A stretch of DNA of 64,000 nt, from NCBI GenBank assembly GCA_029255685.2, contig CM055319.2, positions 35,055,068 to 35,119,067 of the forward strand, written 5' to 3'. Positions within the stretch are counted from its first letter, which is position 1. Each line of letters opens with the position of its first letter. The position numbers were made by a program, and so were the translations under genes. Below are positions 1-12,327 of this stretch, piece by piece. Under the pieces are notes generated by a model. That model did not search any database and had not been told where the DNA came from. It worked only from the letters and a program-made list of their open reading frames with translations. The stretch is from Silene conica (taxonomy: Eukaryota; Streptophyta; Magnoliopsida; Caryophyllales; Caryophyllaceae).

Positions 1-2334
1 TCACTAACGAATTCTCGAAAGCTCCGAGAATCGTTTCTTATGAGCATACCTGTCGCTTCTTTGAGGCGAAACTCCAGAAGGGCCAACCTGTTAGCCCACA
101 TCTTCTCAACATGATTGAGAATATCGAGAAACTGGAGGCCTTAAACTGCAAGATCAGTGAGAACATAATCGTTGATCGAATGCTTCATTCGCTTCATAAT
201 GGGTTCGCCCTCTTCAGGGCCAACTATTACATGAACGACATGAAGATGACTCCTCATGAGCTCCACTTCCTTCTCGTACAGACCGAGAAGGACCTGAAAT
301 TAAGTGGGAGCGTGAAGCAGGATGTTCTCATGATCTCCAGTAAGGGTAAGGGTAAGGGAAAAGCCAAAGCTCAAGGCGACCTAGCAGTAGGTAAGCCCAA
401 GTTTAAGAAATCAGGATTCACTAAGAGTGGGCCAGGTGATTCGAGCAACTCACAGGGCAAGACAAAGAGTAAGGATACAATCATGGAATGCCACCTTTGC
501 CACAAGACTGGGCATTGGAGGCGCACATGCCCCGTGTATCGAGAGGACATCAAAACAGGCCGCGTTATTGCTGTTGGTATGTCTTCTTCTTCTTCTTCTT
601 TTATTCACATGATTGAGATTAACCATGCAAGTTACGGAACTTGGGTACTAGATACTGGTTGTGGTTCTCATCTATGTAATCATGTTCAGGGCCTCCGAAA
701 CCAAGAACCCCTCATCAAGGGTGAGGTTGACCTGCGTGTCGGGAATGGAGCACGTGTTGCTGCAATCTCGAGGGGAACATACGTGATCCAACTTCCAAGT
801 GGATGCGAGTTATCTTTATATAACTGTTATTATGTTCCTAGTTTGTCCAAAAACATTATTTCAGTTTCTGCACTTGGCAACCTTGGTTTTTCATTTGTAA
901 TAGAAAATAACAGTTGCATTTTCTCATTACACAATATGATTTATGGCAAGGCAGTTTCCTTGAATGGAATTTATGTTTTAGATCAAACCACCGAAATATT
1001 ACATGTGAATAACAAGAGATTAAAGGTAGGTGACAAAGATCAAACTTATCTATGGCATTGTCGTATGGGACATATAAATGAGAAACGCGTAAAACAGCTC
1101 ATACAGAATGGAGCTATCTCAACCTTTGATTTCGAATCATATGGTACTTGTGAATCATGTCTCATCGGCAAAATGACTCGTATTTCCTTCAAAGGTGTTG
1201 GAATGCGCGCTACTGACCTATTAGGACTCATACATACGGATGTATGTGGCCCTATGTCGATCAACGCACGAGAAGGCTATAGGTATTTCATCACTTTCAC
1301 GGATGATTTGAGTAGATATGGCTATGTCTACTTGATGAAACATAAAAGTGAATCCTTTGACAAGTTCAAAGAATACCAGAATCGGGTACAGAACCAGCTG
1401 GGAAGAAAGATTAAAGCACTACGTTCTGATCATGGTGGCGAATATCTTTCACACGAGTTTGATCAACACCTTAAAGACTGTGGTATCATTCTACAGTTGA
1501 CTCCACCTGGAACACCACAATTAAATGGTGTGTCCGAACGGAGAACCGAACTCTACTTGATATGGTTTGATCCATGATGAGTCACACCGTTGTGCCTGAT
1601 TCATTGTGGGGCTATGCTCTTTTGTCAGCCGCTCTAATACTTAACCGAAGTCCGTCTAAAGCTGTTGACAAGACTCCATATGGATTATGGAAGGGAACGG
1701 TCCCTAACTTGTCCTTTATTCGGGTTTGGGGCTGCGAGGCTTATGTCAAGTGGAGACACGAGGATAAGCTCGGCCCGCGATCGGTCAAGATATACTTTAT
1801 AGGCTATCCAAAGGGAACTTTTGGTCATTACTTCTACTCGCCAACCGAACAACGTGTTTTTGTTGCGGCTAGTGCGACGTTCTTAGAGCAAGAAATTTTC
1901 GAGAACAAGTCGAGTAATAGAACCTTCGATCTATCGGAGATTCAAGAACCAACTACCGAGCAACCATTGGAGGAAACAGTTCCTTCAACCGAGGCTGCGG
2001 TAGATATTCCTGAGGAACCTAGGAGGTCGGAAGAGTCTCTATTCCTCCGGACATATACATTGGTATGGTCGAGGAACATGACATAGATGACGTCTTACTC
2101 CTAGAGGGTAATGAACCCTCAACCTATGAAGGTGCCATGACTAGTTCTGACTCAAAGCTATGGCTAGAAGCCATGCAATCCGAGATGGACTCCATGTATG
2201 AGAACAACGTGTGGGATCTTGTGGACCTACCTGCAAAGGTACGTCCCCTTCAATGCAAATGGCTTTACAAGATAAAGCATGCGGTGTAAGGACAACAAGA
2301 TATCCACAAGGCAAGACTAGTTGCTAAAGGTTTC
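1..2334 (+). pseudogene. C1 Gag-protease-integrase-RT polyprotein, first segment
   Basis: Starts at about residue 116 of the family polyprotein (compare the intact C3 copy). In order it shows the gag body, a zinc knuckle with Cys-X2-Cys-X4-His-X4-Cys spacing near 487-528, the aspartic protease motif LDTGCGSH near 649, the integrase His-His-Cys-Cys zinc site and catalytic core, and the beginning of reverse transcriptase. Decay is visible. There is a 1-base loss plus substitutions near 1543 in the integrase (GGAGAACC against GGAGAAATC in C3 and C4). A 1-base loss near 2030 shifts the linker frame. An in-frame TAA lies near 2287 where C3 and C4 have a Glu codon. The segment ends at the target duplication GTTTC (2330-2334) of A1. 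It is a non-functional remnant. Confidence 0.92.
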
Positions 2335-3897
2335 TGATGCGTGTCTATTTTATGATGTTTTACATCTATTTTTACACGCATTTGGTCGCTCATTTACTAT
2401 GTTTTAGCCCTTATTTCCCAACAATTGTCTACTTTCGTATTTTTATGCACTTTTGCAGATTTATGCGGAAAAGGGACAATTTTACACCAAGCTTATGCCC
2501 TCGAGATTTTGAATAACTAAGGAACGAAGGAAAAGTCAACTGGAATCATTAATCAAGTACCAAAAGTAAAACCAAGACGAATCGAAGCAATCTTACACGG
2601 GAACGGGTCGACCGACCTATTACTTGGGTCGGCCGACCAGATCTCTGTTTTGGAAAGCCCAGAATTTCCTTGAAGCCTGTAAAGTGGTCGACCGACCTAT
2701 TTGGTGGGTCGACCGACCTCTGCGCGGATCAGAAGCTTTTCGGAAAGTCCACAAGAAGTGTTAGAGTCTTTAGGAAACTCTATTTTTCCGCCTACTTAAG
2801 TAAATTAGGAGACTAGGGTTTAAGCATTCAGTTTATAATCTTCTATCTACCATCATCAAGTCCCGAATTCTAAGTTTTCATCTTTAGTTTGTAACCTTTC
2901 AATAATTCTCAATACTTTTAGTTTGTTCTTCAATCTTTCAACATTCATCAGTAAAGTTTGTTCCTTTTTCTGCCTTAATCATATTTCCGGTAATTACTCT
3001 CTCAATTTAAGTTTTATTATTGTTCTTATAATTACTTGTATTCGGTTAAGACAAAATCCCAAGCTTTATTATATATTGCATGTTTAGATTATCATTCATT
3101 ATGTTTTCCATGTTTATTCCCATTTTTATTGTTGTTTCAATAACCATGCGTAGCTAAATACATATGTTAGGATGTAGGGGATAAATATGCGTAGGTAGTA
3201 TAAGTTCCGAGACCACCTGTAGCAGGGTCGTGGTCGGTCGACCCACATAATGGGTCGGTCGACCAAGGCTGTGGTCGGCCGACTGGACTAGCCGGTCGGT
3301 CAACCCACTCGCGTTCGTTTTCTGTTCGTTTTAATTCGTAAACTATGATACCCTACAATGAGACTGAAAGGAGACTTGTAGGATGTTAGTAATGACCTAC
3401 CCAAGATTGAAAGATACGGGGAGGGCATTGGTTTACACCTTAAGACGGCTAGGTTACTCAAGACTGAAAGGTATGTGACCTAGGATTTAGGAATCACCCT
3501 TATTGTTGACACCCAATAATTGTGAGACCTAGGAACTAATAGCATAGGCCGAAAGGAGCTATTAGGTACCATAGACCGAAAGGATATGTTATACCCCTTA
3601 CGCGACTGCAATACATGTTGACCTTAGGATTTATATTACCTTAGCTATTTGTTACCGGATCATCGTAGCATCTCTTTTAATATAGTTTTATTCTCAGCTT
3701 TAATTACTTGTTTATTTTAATCTTTGCCTTAGACTTAGTAAACAACCAATCAAACCCCCAAAAATTGTTACTTTAAACATTAACATCAAACAATAAACAT
3801 TCCCCACCTCTCTGTGGTTCGACCCTGACTTTCACTATCTATAGTTTAAGTTTAGGAACAATAAATTTATTTTTGGTACCCTCAACGACGGGCATCA
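2335..3897 (+). repeat. A1 5' LTR
   Basis: 1563-bp LTR, TGATGC...GCATCA. It contains four pairs of the 12-bp box GGTCGRYCGACC: starts at 2606/2627, 2686/2707, 3232/3253 and 3273/3294, each pair exactly 21 bp apart. A run of five potential hairpins with a shared GAYYGAAAGG loop lies at 3352-3595. No clear TATA box could be assigned. Confidence 0.93.
3352..3595 (+). other. Array of five hairpins with a shared GAYYGAAAGG-type loop (A1 LTR)
   Basis: Stems read by eye: CCTACAA/TTGTAGG (3352-3382); CCTACCC/GGGGAGG with one mismatch (3396-3424); CTAGGTTAC/GTGACCTAG with one G-T pair (3449-3483); CTAATAGC/GCTATTAG (3536-3565); and a split stem GGTA..CATA/TATG..TACC (3565-3595). The stems differ but the loops all contain GAYYGAAAGG or GATTGAAAGA. 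The same array is in the 3' LTR (about 20112-20354) and partly in A2. Confidence 0.6.
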
Positions 3898-3902
3898 AAT
3901 TT

Positions 3903-3920
3903 TGGCGCCGTTGCCGGGGA
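3903..3920 (+). other. A1 primer binding site (tRNA-Asp)
   Basis: TGGCGCCGTTGCCGGGGA begins 5 bp after the 5' LTR. It is the exact complement of the 3' end of plant tRNA-Asp(GTC), CCA included, and is the usual type of primer site for Athila-like elements. Confidence 0.92.
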
Positions 3921-4018
3921 GGTGATGCCAGTGTTTATTATTTCTAGTTTTTGTTTCTTTTGTTTAAAGAACTTTTGTTCCTTAAACCTTCTCACTTTTT
4001 TCTTGTAGTTTCCGTCTT

Positions 4019-4595
4019 ATGTGCAGGTCAGTTCAAGGAGAACTCCTACCACTTGACCATGAGCTTGAGAGGACCCTCAGAGAAAAAAGGAAGCAACTTT
4101 TAGAGAGTAGGGAAGGAGGTTCACCACCGCAAAATCTTTCCTATTCCAAGAAGACATCTTTGAACAACAATCATCACCGCAAAATACACCTTCACCAAAA
4201 ACACCCACTTCACAACCAAATTCACCCCACAGTCCATCTACACCACCAAATTCCTATTTCCCAGTTTTCGAAGTAAAAGAAGAAAAGATGGCCGAAGAAG
4301 CAAGCATTGCAAGTCTCTCTATGCCACAGGCGAAGGATCTCTATAAGGGATTCACTCTACCTGCAGGTACAGGGAAACCATTTGAGGCTAAGCCTTCTTA
4401 CATCTCCATGGTGGAGAGGAACCAGTTTGGAGGCGCAGCCAATGAAGATGCAGCCAGGCATATTGAAATCTTTACAGATTATATATGCTCCATAGCCTCC
4501 CCAGATGGAGTGACCCAGGATCAAATAAAAGAAACCATGTTCATCTTCTCCCTCCGAGATTCAGCACGAGAATGGTATAGGGTTCTGGACCGCAC
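4019..4595 (+). pseudogene. A1 gag, N-terminal segment
   Basis: Reading starts at the ATG at 4019 (MCRSVQGELLPLDHELERT), an Athila-type gag start about 100 bp after the primer site. A 1-base frameshift near 4130 moves the reading into the frame that continues through the proline/serine-rich linker to the segment from 4288 (MAEEASIASLSMPQ). From there the Athila gag fold is recognisable, including FTDYICSIASPDGVTQ and FSLRDSAREWYR. The segment stops at 4595, where T1 inserted, and resumes at 14743 in the same frame once T1 and its duplicated CGCAC are left out. Gag would form the virus-like particle. Confidence 0.87.
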
Positions 4596-4987
4596 TGTAA
4601 CACCCCCATTTATTTAAGGGCCTGAACTAGGACTCCTCAGATAAATAAAGGTGTTACCATCTCGGTTTCCCGAGGCAGTAGATACAAAGGAAGATAAACA
4701 GTACTTTATATAAAATTTAAACTCAAACATGTTCTTACAAAACCAAAAGATAAAACTGTTCGGATCAAAAAGAAAGTACAACTCATAGACTATTCTCAAG
4801 TGATCTATGCTCTAAACAGGTCCGGGTCCAAGCTTCTCACTTCCCTAAGCTTCCATAGTCTTTAACCTGTCAATCTGCTCCCCAATAATTGGTTCATCAC
4901 AGGTGTTCACGAATACACAGGGTCAACCACGAGGTTGAGTAGAGTAAAACTGTAAACAAACCATAATACTAAAAATAGAAAGTCGAT

Positions 4988-5124
4988 CATCTCCGCTCCG
5001 AATCACAAGACCCAATATCTCCGCACCAATCACAAGACCCATTATCTCCACACCAATCACAAGACCCATTATCTCCACACCAATCACAAGACCCATTATC
5101 TCCACACCAATCACAAGACCCATT
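4988..5124. repeat. 27-bp tandem repeat in T1 3' LTR, about 5 copies
   Basis: Five head-to-tail units of 27 bp containing ATCTCC and CAATCACAAGACCCA. The first two units are the most diverged and the last three are identical. The same array is at 12721-12857 in the 5' LTR. Confidence 0.95.
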
Positions 5125-5678
5125 ATCTCATCGCCTCTTCGTTATCACAATATAATATAAAAGCACAATATAAAGTTCACATGATAATATATAACAACAC
5201 GATTGATAGCAATTATGAACGGTTTACACATCATCAAACATTAGTAGTTTCCCCTACCTGTAGTTGCAGAAGCAAATGGCAAACGCACAACCGTACTCAA
5301 AAGTGCTCCACACGAAAACTTCCACCTAAAAGTATATTACTTAATTAATATATATCCCTAACTCACGTATAGCTTGCACACATTCTATTTATAGACACTT
5401 CCTATATTTAGAAAGTTTCCCAACAACCGAGTTACCCAAAATAGTAACTTTCCAAATATAGTAGCTTCTAAAAATAGTAACTCCGACAAATAAATATACA
5501 CTTGGGTTTGAAATTCAAAACTAAATCTTACCATAAATACCAATTATGCATATACTATAATTATCATATTACCCCATAATATCAATTAGATTTGCCATAA
5601 ATAAAAGATACCTCACCATAAATACTACATATATTAATCATAAATATTATTGATATCAAAATATACCAATATACATAT

Positions 5679-5683
<5 letters not shown>

Positions 5684-5735
<52 letters not shown>

Positions 5736-5736
5736 G
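5684..5736. repeat. TAA microsatellite in T1 3' LTR
   Basis: Uninterrupted run of TAA/AAT trinucleotides. The counterpart at about 13417-13471 is one unit longer, which explains most of the 2-bp difference in LTR length. Confidence 0.95.
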
Positions 5737-7003
5737 GAAAATAAAACCAACAGCCCCTTATAGCACGCCCCAACCCGACACAAAACCCCCCTTCACCCGA
5801 CTGCACGACACCTTGCACCTCGCCGACCACCGTCACACTCGACCCCCGCACTGCATACTCCACCCCCGACACCCACCAGCATCACCGACTCCCTCCAGCA
5901 AGACGAACCAGAGCCTCAAAACCCCTGGTCCATCACGCAAAATCCCATTAAATGGCCTGAGCACAACCCTTCCAGCCACCACCTACGCCAGCATCACCAC
6001 CCTAGACCACGCCCACTAACACCCCTGACATCAGACCTCAAGTAACGGTGGTAGCACCGTGTTGACCTCCCCCGAGTCGACGGTGTTACCACCCCCAACA
6101 GTCCCTGTACACACGCGCACAACAGGTAGTGACACAGACACGAAAAAGAAAAACACCCTGACCACCCCTACGAACGCCCCTGCAACACCCTGACCAGCCA
6201 CCACCAACCACCACGATTACTACCCCTGACATCACCCAAATACCACACATCCCACAACACCAGGACTCATACAAAAAAAACTTGCAGACCCAACCAAAAC
6301 GAACCACAGAAATACATGTGCATAAAACCGTATAGAACATATCACAACGACCCTTTCTGACACCAAACTAACCACCCTAAAGGACGGTCCTAAACAGAAA
6401 ACGACACCCAACAAGAAGTCTAAATCCGTTCATTATAATCCTTAGTATAAGAGAATGCAAAACAACAGGAAAACAAACGTGTTATGCTAAGCAGAAACAG
6501 CAAAGAAAACCATACTGTACAAAGAGGATTACGTGACTGTGGTGAGTAGACTGGCTTAAGGGCTAAAACGAACCACCGTACACCGGTCTGTGACCACCGT
6601 GACTGGCTCCTTCCTCTTCCCTGATGTAACGGCTAAGTCTATGAGGTTTTAGATCTGAGTTTTTGATGAAGGGTTTAGGTGAAAAAGCACCTTAAATAAG
6701 GCGGCAGGACAGGGTTTAAAACAGAGTTCTGAAAACATGTGTGGGCTAGGTTTTGGTCACGCTTTTCGAGGCCCAAAATGAGACACCAGCAGGTCCCAAG
6801 TTCGACCCCTACTAACACCATACTACCACTATTAACATCAAGTGTCTCGATTCCCATTTCGAATCCCACTGACGGCTAAAACACTTATCAAAACATGAGT
6901 GTACGCAAGGTTATAAAACGATCATTTTAACGAATAACCCATCACTTAACTATAACATCACCATGAATTATCAAAATATAAATAAAAATTCCGGGTTATT
7001 ACA

Positions 7004-7016
7004 GTCTTCCCCCCTT
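7004..7016 (-). other. T1 polypurine tract
   Basis: On the minus strand AAGGGGGGAAGAC lies directly before the 3' LTR start TGTAATAACCCGG. It is the expected plus-strand primer. Confidence 0.9.
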
Positions 7017-7170
7017 AAAAAGAACTTCGTCCCGAAGTTCGTCCTCACCCGAGTGACCAAAACAACCAACTCAAACGAACTTGAAACATAAACATCACAA
7101 AACTTTAATTAAATAACAGAGTATCACATTCCACTCCCCTTAAAGAAAAGTTACGTCCGCGTAACTTACC

Positions 7171-10100
7171 TCAATCGAACAAATGTGGATAACGCTCTCT
7201 CATGGACGCCTCAGGCTCCCACGTAGCTTCCTCCTGATTATGGTTGGTCCAGAAGACCTTCACCAAGGACGTCTCCCCATTGCGAGTCTTCCGTACCTTC
7301 CTATCCAGAATTTCCTTCGGAGTCTCAATGTATGCCAACTGTTCATCTACCTCAATCACCTCGTGCTGAAGCACATGTGAGGGATCACTCACGTATTTCC
7401 TCAACTGGGACACATGGAACACATTATGGACCTTGGATAGGGTTGGAGGCAAAGCTAAGCGATATGCCACCTCTCCAACTCTGTCCAAGACCTCAAATGG
7501 TCCAATAAATTTCTGACTCAGTTTGCCACGCTTGCCAAACCTCATCACACCCTTCATCGGAGAGACCTTCAGTAGAACTTTCTCTCCGACCTCAAACGAA
7601 ATATCACTCCTTTTCAGATCCGCATAGCTCTTCTGTCGATCCTGAGCGGCCCTCATCCTCTGTCGAATAATCTGAACCTGCTCCACCATCTCCTGAATCA
7701 TATCTGGCCCCAATGTCACAACATCAGCTCGATCATCCCAACATACAGGGCTCCGACACTTCCTCCCATATAGAGCCTCGAAAGGGGCCATGCCAATGCT
7801 TGCATGGTAGCTGTTATTATAAGAAAACTCGATCAACCCCAGTCGATCCTCCCAAGATCCTCCGAACTCCAGTACACAAGCCCTCAACATATCCTCAAGA
7901 GTCTGAATCGTCCGCTCAGTCTGACCATCAGTAGCCGGATGAAAAGCTGTACTCATCTTCAATTGGGTACCCAAAGCAGCCTGCAACTCCTGCCAAAACC
8001 TGGATATAAACCTCGAGTCTCGATCTGAAACAATATCCTTGGGTACGCCATGCAGTTTGACCACATTCTGAACATACGACTTAGCCAATTCAGCTTTACT
8101 CCAGGTATCTTTCATAGGAATAAAGTGAGCTGACTTAGTTAAACGATCTACAATCACCCAAATCATGTTGTTGCCTCTCTGAGTCCGAGGCAACCCCACA
8201 ATAAAGTCCATCGAAATATTCTCCCACTTCCACTCTGGCACATCTAGTGGCTGAACCTTCCCTTGAGGTCTCTTATGCTCCCCTTTCACTCGCTGACAAG
8301 TCAAACACCTCGACACAAACTCCGCGACTTCCTTCTTCATATTAGGCCACCAAAACGTCTTCTTAAGATCCTTATACAACTTATCACCCCCTGGGTGAAC
8401 AGAATAAGGAGTAGCATGAGCTTCAGTCAGGATCTTCTTCTTTAGCTTCTCAACACTCGGTACACACCATCGCCCACTGAACCTCAAGCTACCATCGGTA
8501 TGAATACTGAACTTGGATGACTCATCACTATTTCCATTCTCCACCAACAAACGCCACTTCTGGATTCTCTCATCGTTCTGTTGTAACTCCCGAATCTCCC
8601 CATACAACTCAGGCTCCACTGTTAAGTCACCAAGGGTGTCCCCTTTCCGGATCATGAATATTCCCATCTCCCTTAGTTCACCATACAACCTCCCTCTCGA
8701 TCTGGCACAATCCAAAGCATGTATTGCCTTCCTACTTAGAGCGTCAGCTACCACATTCGCCTTGCCTTCGTGGTAGACAATCTGCATATCATAATCTCCG
8801 ATCAACTCTATCCACCTCCTCTGCCTCATGTTCAACTCTTTCTGGGTGTAGATATATTTCAGGCTCTTGTGATCAGAAAACACCTTAAAAGTGGCTCCAT
8901 AAAGATAATGTCGCCACAATTTCAGTGCAAAGACCACAGCGCCCAATTCCAAATCATGAGTCGGATAATTCTCTTCATAAGTCTTCAACTGACGAGATGC
9001 ATATGCGATCACTCTCCCATTCTGCATTAGCACACAACCCAACCCATGTTTGGATGCGTCGGTGTATACTTCGAAATTATCACTTCCAACTGGCAAGGCC
9101 AGGATAGGAGCTGTTGTCAGGCGTTCCTTAAGAGTCAGGAATGCCTTCTCACAACTCTCATCCCAGATATAACGGTTCTCTTTCCTCATCAACGACGTCA
9201 ACGGCTTTGCTATCTTTGAAAAATCCTTGACGAATCTCCGGTAATACCCAGCTAAACCCAGAAAGCTTCGAATCTCACTCACATTCTTCGGACTCTGCCA
9301 CTTAGTCACTGCCTCGATCTTACTAGGGTCAACAGCCACTCCCTCTTTTGAAATTACATGCCCCAGAAATGCCACTTTCTCCAACCAGAACTCACATTTG
9401 CTCAACTTAGCATTGAGCTTATGCTCCTCCAAGGTCTGAAGTACTTTCCTCAAATGATCTTCGTGCTCCTCTGCATTCTTGGAATATACCAGGATATCAT
9501 CGATAAATACCACCACGAACTTGTCGAGATACGGGCTGAAGACTCGATTCATCAAGTCCATGAACACAGCTGGAGCATTAGTCAATCCAAAGGGCATAAC
9601 CACAAATTCATAGTGGCCATACCTCGTTCGGAAAGCGGTCTTCGGAATATCCTCATCCTTTATCCTCAACTGATGATACCCGGATCTTAAATCAATCTTG
9701 GAGAAAACCCCGGCTCCACTCAACTGATCGAACAAGTCGTCAATTCTCGGCAAAGGATAACGATTCTTGATGGTTACATTGTTCAGCTCTCGATAATCAA
9801 CACACAATCTCAAAATCCCATCCTTCTTTTTCACAAACAAGACAGGTGCTCCCCAGGGCGACACACTGGGTCGGATGAACCCTTTTTCAGCTAGTTCATC
9901 CAATTGCTTCTTCAACTCCTCCATTTCCTTCGGTCCCATGCGGTACGGTGACTTAGATATTGGTCCCGCCCCAGATTTTAGGTCAATGGAGAATTCCACT
10001 TCCCTCCTCGGCGGTAACCCCGGAACGTCGTCACGAAAAACTCCCTCAAACTCCCGTACCACAGGTATCTCACTAGTCTTGGGGGTCTCAGCCTCACAAT

Positions 10101-11778
10101 TCCACATTTGACACAAGATCAGGCTCTCTCCTTTCCTCAAACTAGACTTCAGAGTGTTTACAAAAATGAATTTGATTTTTGGTTTGACTCGGTATCCCTT
10201 GTAAGACACCCTCACTCCCTTAGGTCCCTTCAAAGAAATCTTCTTTTGATGGCAATCGATGAAAGCTCGATACTTCCCTAGCCAGTCCATCCCCAGAATC
10301 ACCTCAAAGCCCCCCAGAGGAAACTCTATGAGGTCACAATAGAAAATTGCTTCCCCGACTTTGATGGGTACACTACCATATACTCTATTACAGACTATCG
10401 ACTCGCCTGATGGTATGGTCACTGGATCCGCGATCCAATCAAATCTCTCAAGTCCCAAGGCCTTAACATGATCTCTAGACACAAACGAATGGGTGGCACC
10501 GGAATCGAAAAGTACAAAAGTAGGCTTAGAGTTCACAAGAAAAGTACCGGTTACCACGTGCGCATCCTCCTGAGCTGCCTGTTTTCCCATGGCAAAGAGC
10601 TTGCCACTGGACTTGGCTCCACTCTGGCTAGCAGAAGAAGTCCCAGCCTGCTGATTTCCTGCCGTCCCCGTCTTGTTGTTGTTCCCACCTCCGTTGTACT
10701 GATTCTGATATGAACGGTTCTGAAAGTTGTTGTTGTTGTTGTAGTTCCGCTGGTAGTTGCTGCTGCCTCCAGACTTCGCACCCCCACCATAGTTTGTCAT
10801 GGGTGTGCGATAGCCACTGCTGCCATAGGACTGAGTGCGAGGTCCCTGGTATCCGGATGTAGGTGTACGATAGCCCCCGGACTGATTTCCCCCAGATGAA
10901 CGACACACCGCCTGCTTGTGTCCCGTCTTTCCACAGCCGAAACAAACTATTCCTACAGAACCACTGCCGGAACCTCCACTCCTGAAGCTGCCCCCACTCG
11001 GATTCCTTCCACCACCAGAGGCACTACTCCCGAAATACCCACTGTACTTGTTATTACTTTGCTTTTTTGATCCTGAACCCTCTGCCACTGTTTCAGCTTT
11101 CCTCTTTTCTGACTTGGACTGTTTGTCCTTTTTAATCATATCCGAAAGCCTCTCCGCCGCCCCAGCCCGTAAATAGATGTCACGGATTGTGGTGGGCGGA
11201 GCTGCAATCAGTCTCTTTTTGATGGCGATTGACAAGCCCCTCTCGAACTTCATGGCTAGCATAGCATCATCCAGTCCCATATATCTCACATAGTGTACCA
11301 GCTGGATGAATTTCCTGTAGTAAACCTCTACAGTCATGTCCTCCGTCATCTGGAATGAGTCGAACTCCTCCCTCAGCTTGCTCTTTTGGAATTCTGGTAG
11401 AAACGCCTCGTTCAGAACCCCCTGGAATGCGTCCCACGGTACAAACGCGGATCCACCCTCTGTAGCTGCTTCCCGGAGCTCTCCCTTATTCGCGGTCCAC
11501 CAATCTCCAGCCATACCCCTCAGATAGTGGGCAGCCTGGTCTACCTTCAATTCTTCCGGGCAATCCAGCAACTCGAACAGATTATCGAATTCCCGACACC
11601 AAGCTCCTAACAGATGAGGTTCCCCCTCCCCAGTGAATTGGGTAGGGCGGTGTCTTGCAATGATTGTGCTCATCTTCGCGGAGTCCATTTGTTTGGCCTT
11701 TAGGGCCGCATTTTCAGCTATTAGACGGTCCACCTCTTCTTGGGTGATGTTAACGGCATTATCCCTTCGTGGAGGCAT
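7171..11778 (-). CDS. gag-pol: T1 Gag-Pol polyprotein with chromodomain
   Basis: One open frame of 1535 residues. I place the start at the Met at 11778 ([10 protein letters not shown]); an in-frame Met 16 codons upstream is possible but is followed by an atypical hydrophobic stretch. Domains, numbered from that upstream Met: gag 50-240; zinc knuckle C295-C298-H303-C308; aspartic protease DSGATHS at 441; reverse transcriptase about 590-880 with FIDD at 774-777; RNase H from YTDAS at 921; integrase zinc site H1137/H1144/C1174/C1177; integrase catalytic D1207, D1268, E1304; GPF motif at about 1442; chromodomain about 1497-1546 with WEPE near 1536. All catalytic residues are present. The chromodomain would direct integration to chromatin. 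The frame takes up nearly the whole space between the LTRs. Confidence 0.96.
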   Translation of the reverse strand: MPPRRDNAVNITQEEVDRLIAENAALKAKQMDSAKMSTIIARHRPTQFTGEGEPHLLGAWCREFDNLFELLDCPEELKVDQAAHYLRGMAGDWWTANKGELREAATEGGSAFVPWDAFQGVLNEAFLPEFQKSKLREEFDSFQMTEDMTVEVYYRKFIQLVHYVRYMGLDDAMLAMKFERGLSIAIKKRLIAAPPTTIRDIYLRAGAAERLSDMIKKDKQSKSEKRKAETVAEGSGSKKQSNNKYSGYFGSSASGGGRNPSGGSFRSGGSGSGSVGIVCFGCGKTGHKQAVCRSSGGNQSGGYRTPTSGYQGPRTQSYGSSGYRTPMTNYGGGAKSGGSSNYQRNYNNNNNFQNRSYQNQYNGGGNNNKTGTAGNQQAGTSSASQSGAKSSGKLFAMGKQAAQEDAHVVTGTFLVNSKPTFVLFDSGATHSFVSRDHVKALGLERFDWIADPVTIPSGESIVCNRVYGSVPIKVGEAIFYCDLIEFPLGGFEVILGMDWLGKYRAFIDCHQKKISLKGPKGVRVSYKGYRVKPKIKFIFVNTLKSSLRKGESLILCQMWNCEAETPKTSEIPVVREFEGVFRDDVPGLPPRREVEFSIDLKSGAGPISKSPYRMGPKEMEELKKQLDELAEKGFIRPSVSPWGAPVLFVKKKDGILRLCVDYRELNNVTIKNRYPLPRIDDLFDQLSGAGVFSKIDLRSGYHQLRIKDEDIPKTAFRTRYGHYEFVVMPFGLTNAPAVFMDLMNRVFSPYLDKFVVVFIDDILVYSKNAEEHEDHLRKVLQTLEEHKLNAKLSKCEFWLEKVAFLGHVISKEGVAVDPSKIEAVTKWQSPKNVSEIRSFLGLAGYYRRFVKDFSKIAKPLTSLMRKENRYIWDESCEKAFLTLKERLTTAPILALPVGSDNFEVYTDASKHGLGCVLMQNGRVIAYASRQLKTYEENYPTHDLELGAVVFALKLWRHYLYGATFKVFSDHKSLKYIYTQKELNMRQRRWIELIGDYDMQIVYHEGKANVVADALSRKAIHALDCARSRGRLYGELREMGIFMIRKGDTLGDLTVEPELYGEIRELQQNDERIQKWRLLVENGNSDESSKFSIHTDGSLRFSGRWCVPSVEKLKKKILTEAHATPYSVHPGGDKLYKDLKKTFWWPNMKKEVAEFVSRCLTCQRVKGEHKRPQGKVQPLDVPEWKWENISMDFIVGLPRTQRGNNMIWVIVDRLTKSAHFIPMKDTWSKAELAKSYVQNVVKLHGVPKDIVSDRDSRFISRFWQELQAALGTQLKMSTAFHPATDGQTERTIQTLEDMLRACVLEFGGSWEDRLGLIEFSYNNSYHASIGMAPFEALYGRKCRSPVCWDDRADVVTLGPDMIQEMVEQVQIIRQRMRAAQDRQKSYADLKRSDISFEVGEKVLLKVSPMKGVMRFGKRGKLSQKFIGPFEVLDRVGEVAYRLALPPTLSKVHNVFHVSQLRKYVSDPSHVLQHEVIEVDEQLAYIETPKEILDRKVRKTRNGETSLVKVFWTNHNQEEATWEPEASMRERYPHLFD

Positions 11779-12310
11779 ACTATAAAACAAGAAAAGAAAT
11801 GAGTCCCGGCATACGTGGGTACCCATTTGGTTTAGGGCTATGTTCCCTAAGCATCAAAATCTATCAACACTTATAATATAGAGTAGTTCTATTCTATAAC
11901 ATGGCTCAGGGATCACATAACCGCATATCACTAGACATGATGAAAGAAGAATTACTAGCATGTCCCAATCACTTATTATACCACAACAATACACACCTTT
12001 TATTCAAACAAATAAGGATTCATTCATGCTCATGCCCCTTCCGGCTTTTCCATAAGTCTCTTATACTCAGACTTCTCATAGCACACTTATCACAGTGTGC
12101 TATCACTTTCGCTATCTCCTATTCTACCCCTTTCTCTCATGTATGCACTCTGGGTTCCCGGGTAAAACTGATAGGGCCTACGGTTCGGTGTGAGGGGGCC
12201 CCAGACTCATACTTCCCCTTGAGTGTGCTCCTAACAGTCCTATCCCGGGGTTCATTTTATTTAGACTCTCCTACATTCATTGGGTTCATTAGGTTAGGCC
12301 TGAGGATCGT
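11779..12310 (-). other. T1 5' untranslated leader
   Basis: About 530 bp between the primer site and the polyprotein start. I see no conserved motif in it. The open frame that crosses it on the plus strand has no domain and is taken as chance. Confidence 0.7.
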
Positions 12311-12324
12311 TCGCTCTGATACCA
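12311..12324 (-). other. T1 primer binding site (tRNA-iMet)
   Basis: Minus-strand TGGTATCAGAGCGA begins 3 bp after the 5' LTR. It matches the complement of the initiator tRNA-Met 3' end. Confidence 0.93.
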
Positions 12325-12327
12325 CTT

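Larger units (their letters stand above)
4596..7003 (-). repeat. T1 3' LTR
   Basis: 2408 bp, the downstream LTR in element orientation. It holds a 27-bp tandem repeat, an AT-rich stretch with a TAA microsatellite, and a C-rich stretch without coding potential. Confidence 0.95.

Noticed and set aside
5684..5872. Tyr-rich open frame over the TAA microsatellite in the T1 LTR
   Set aside because: Arises from microsatellite translation in a noncoding LTR.
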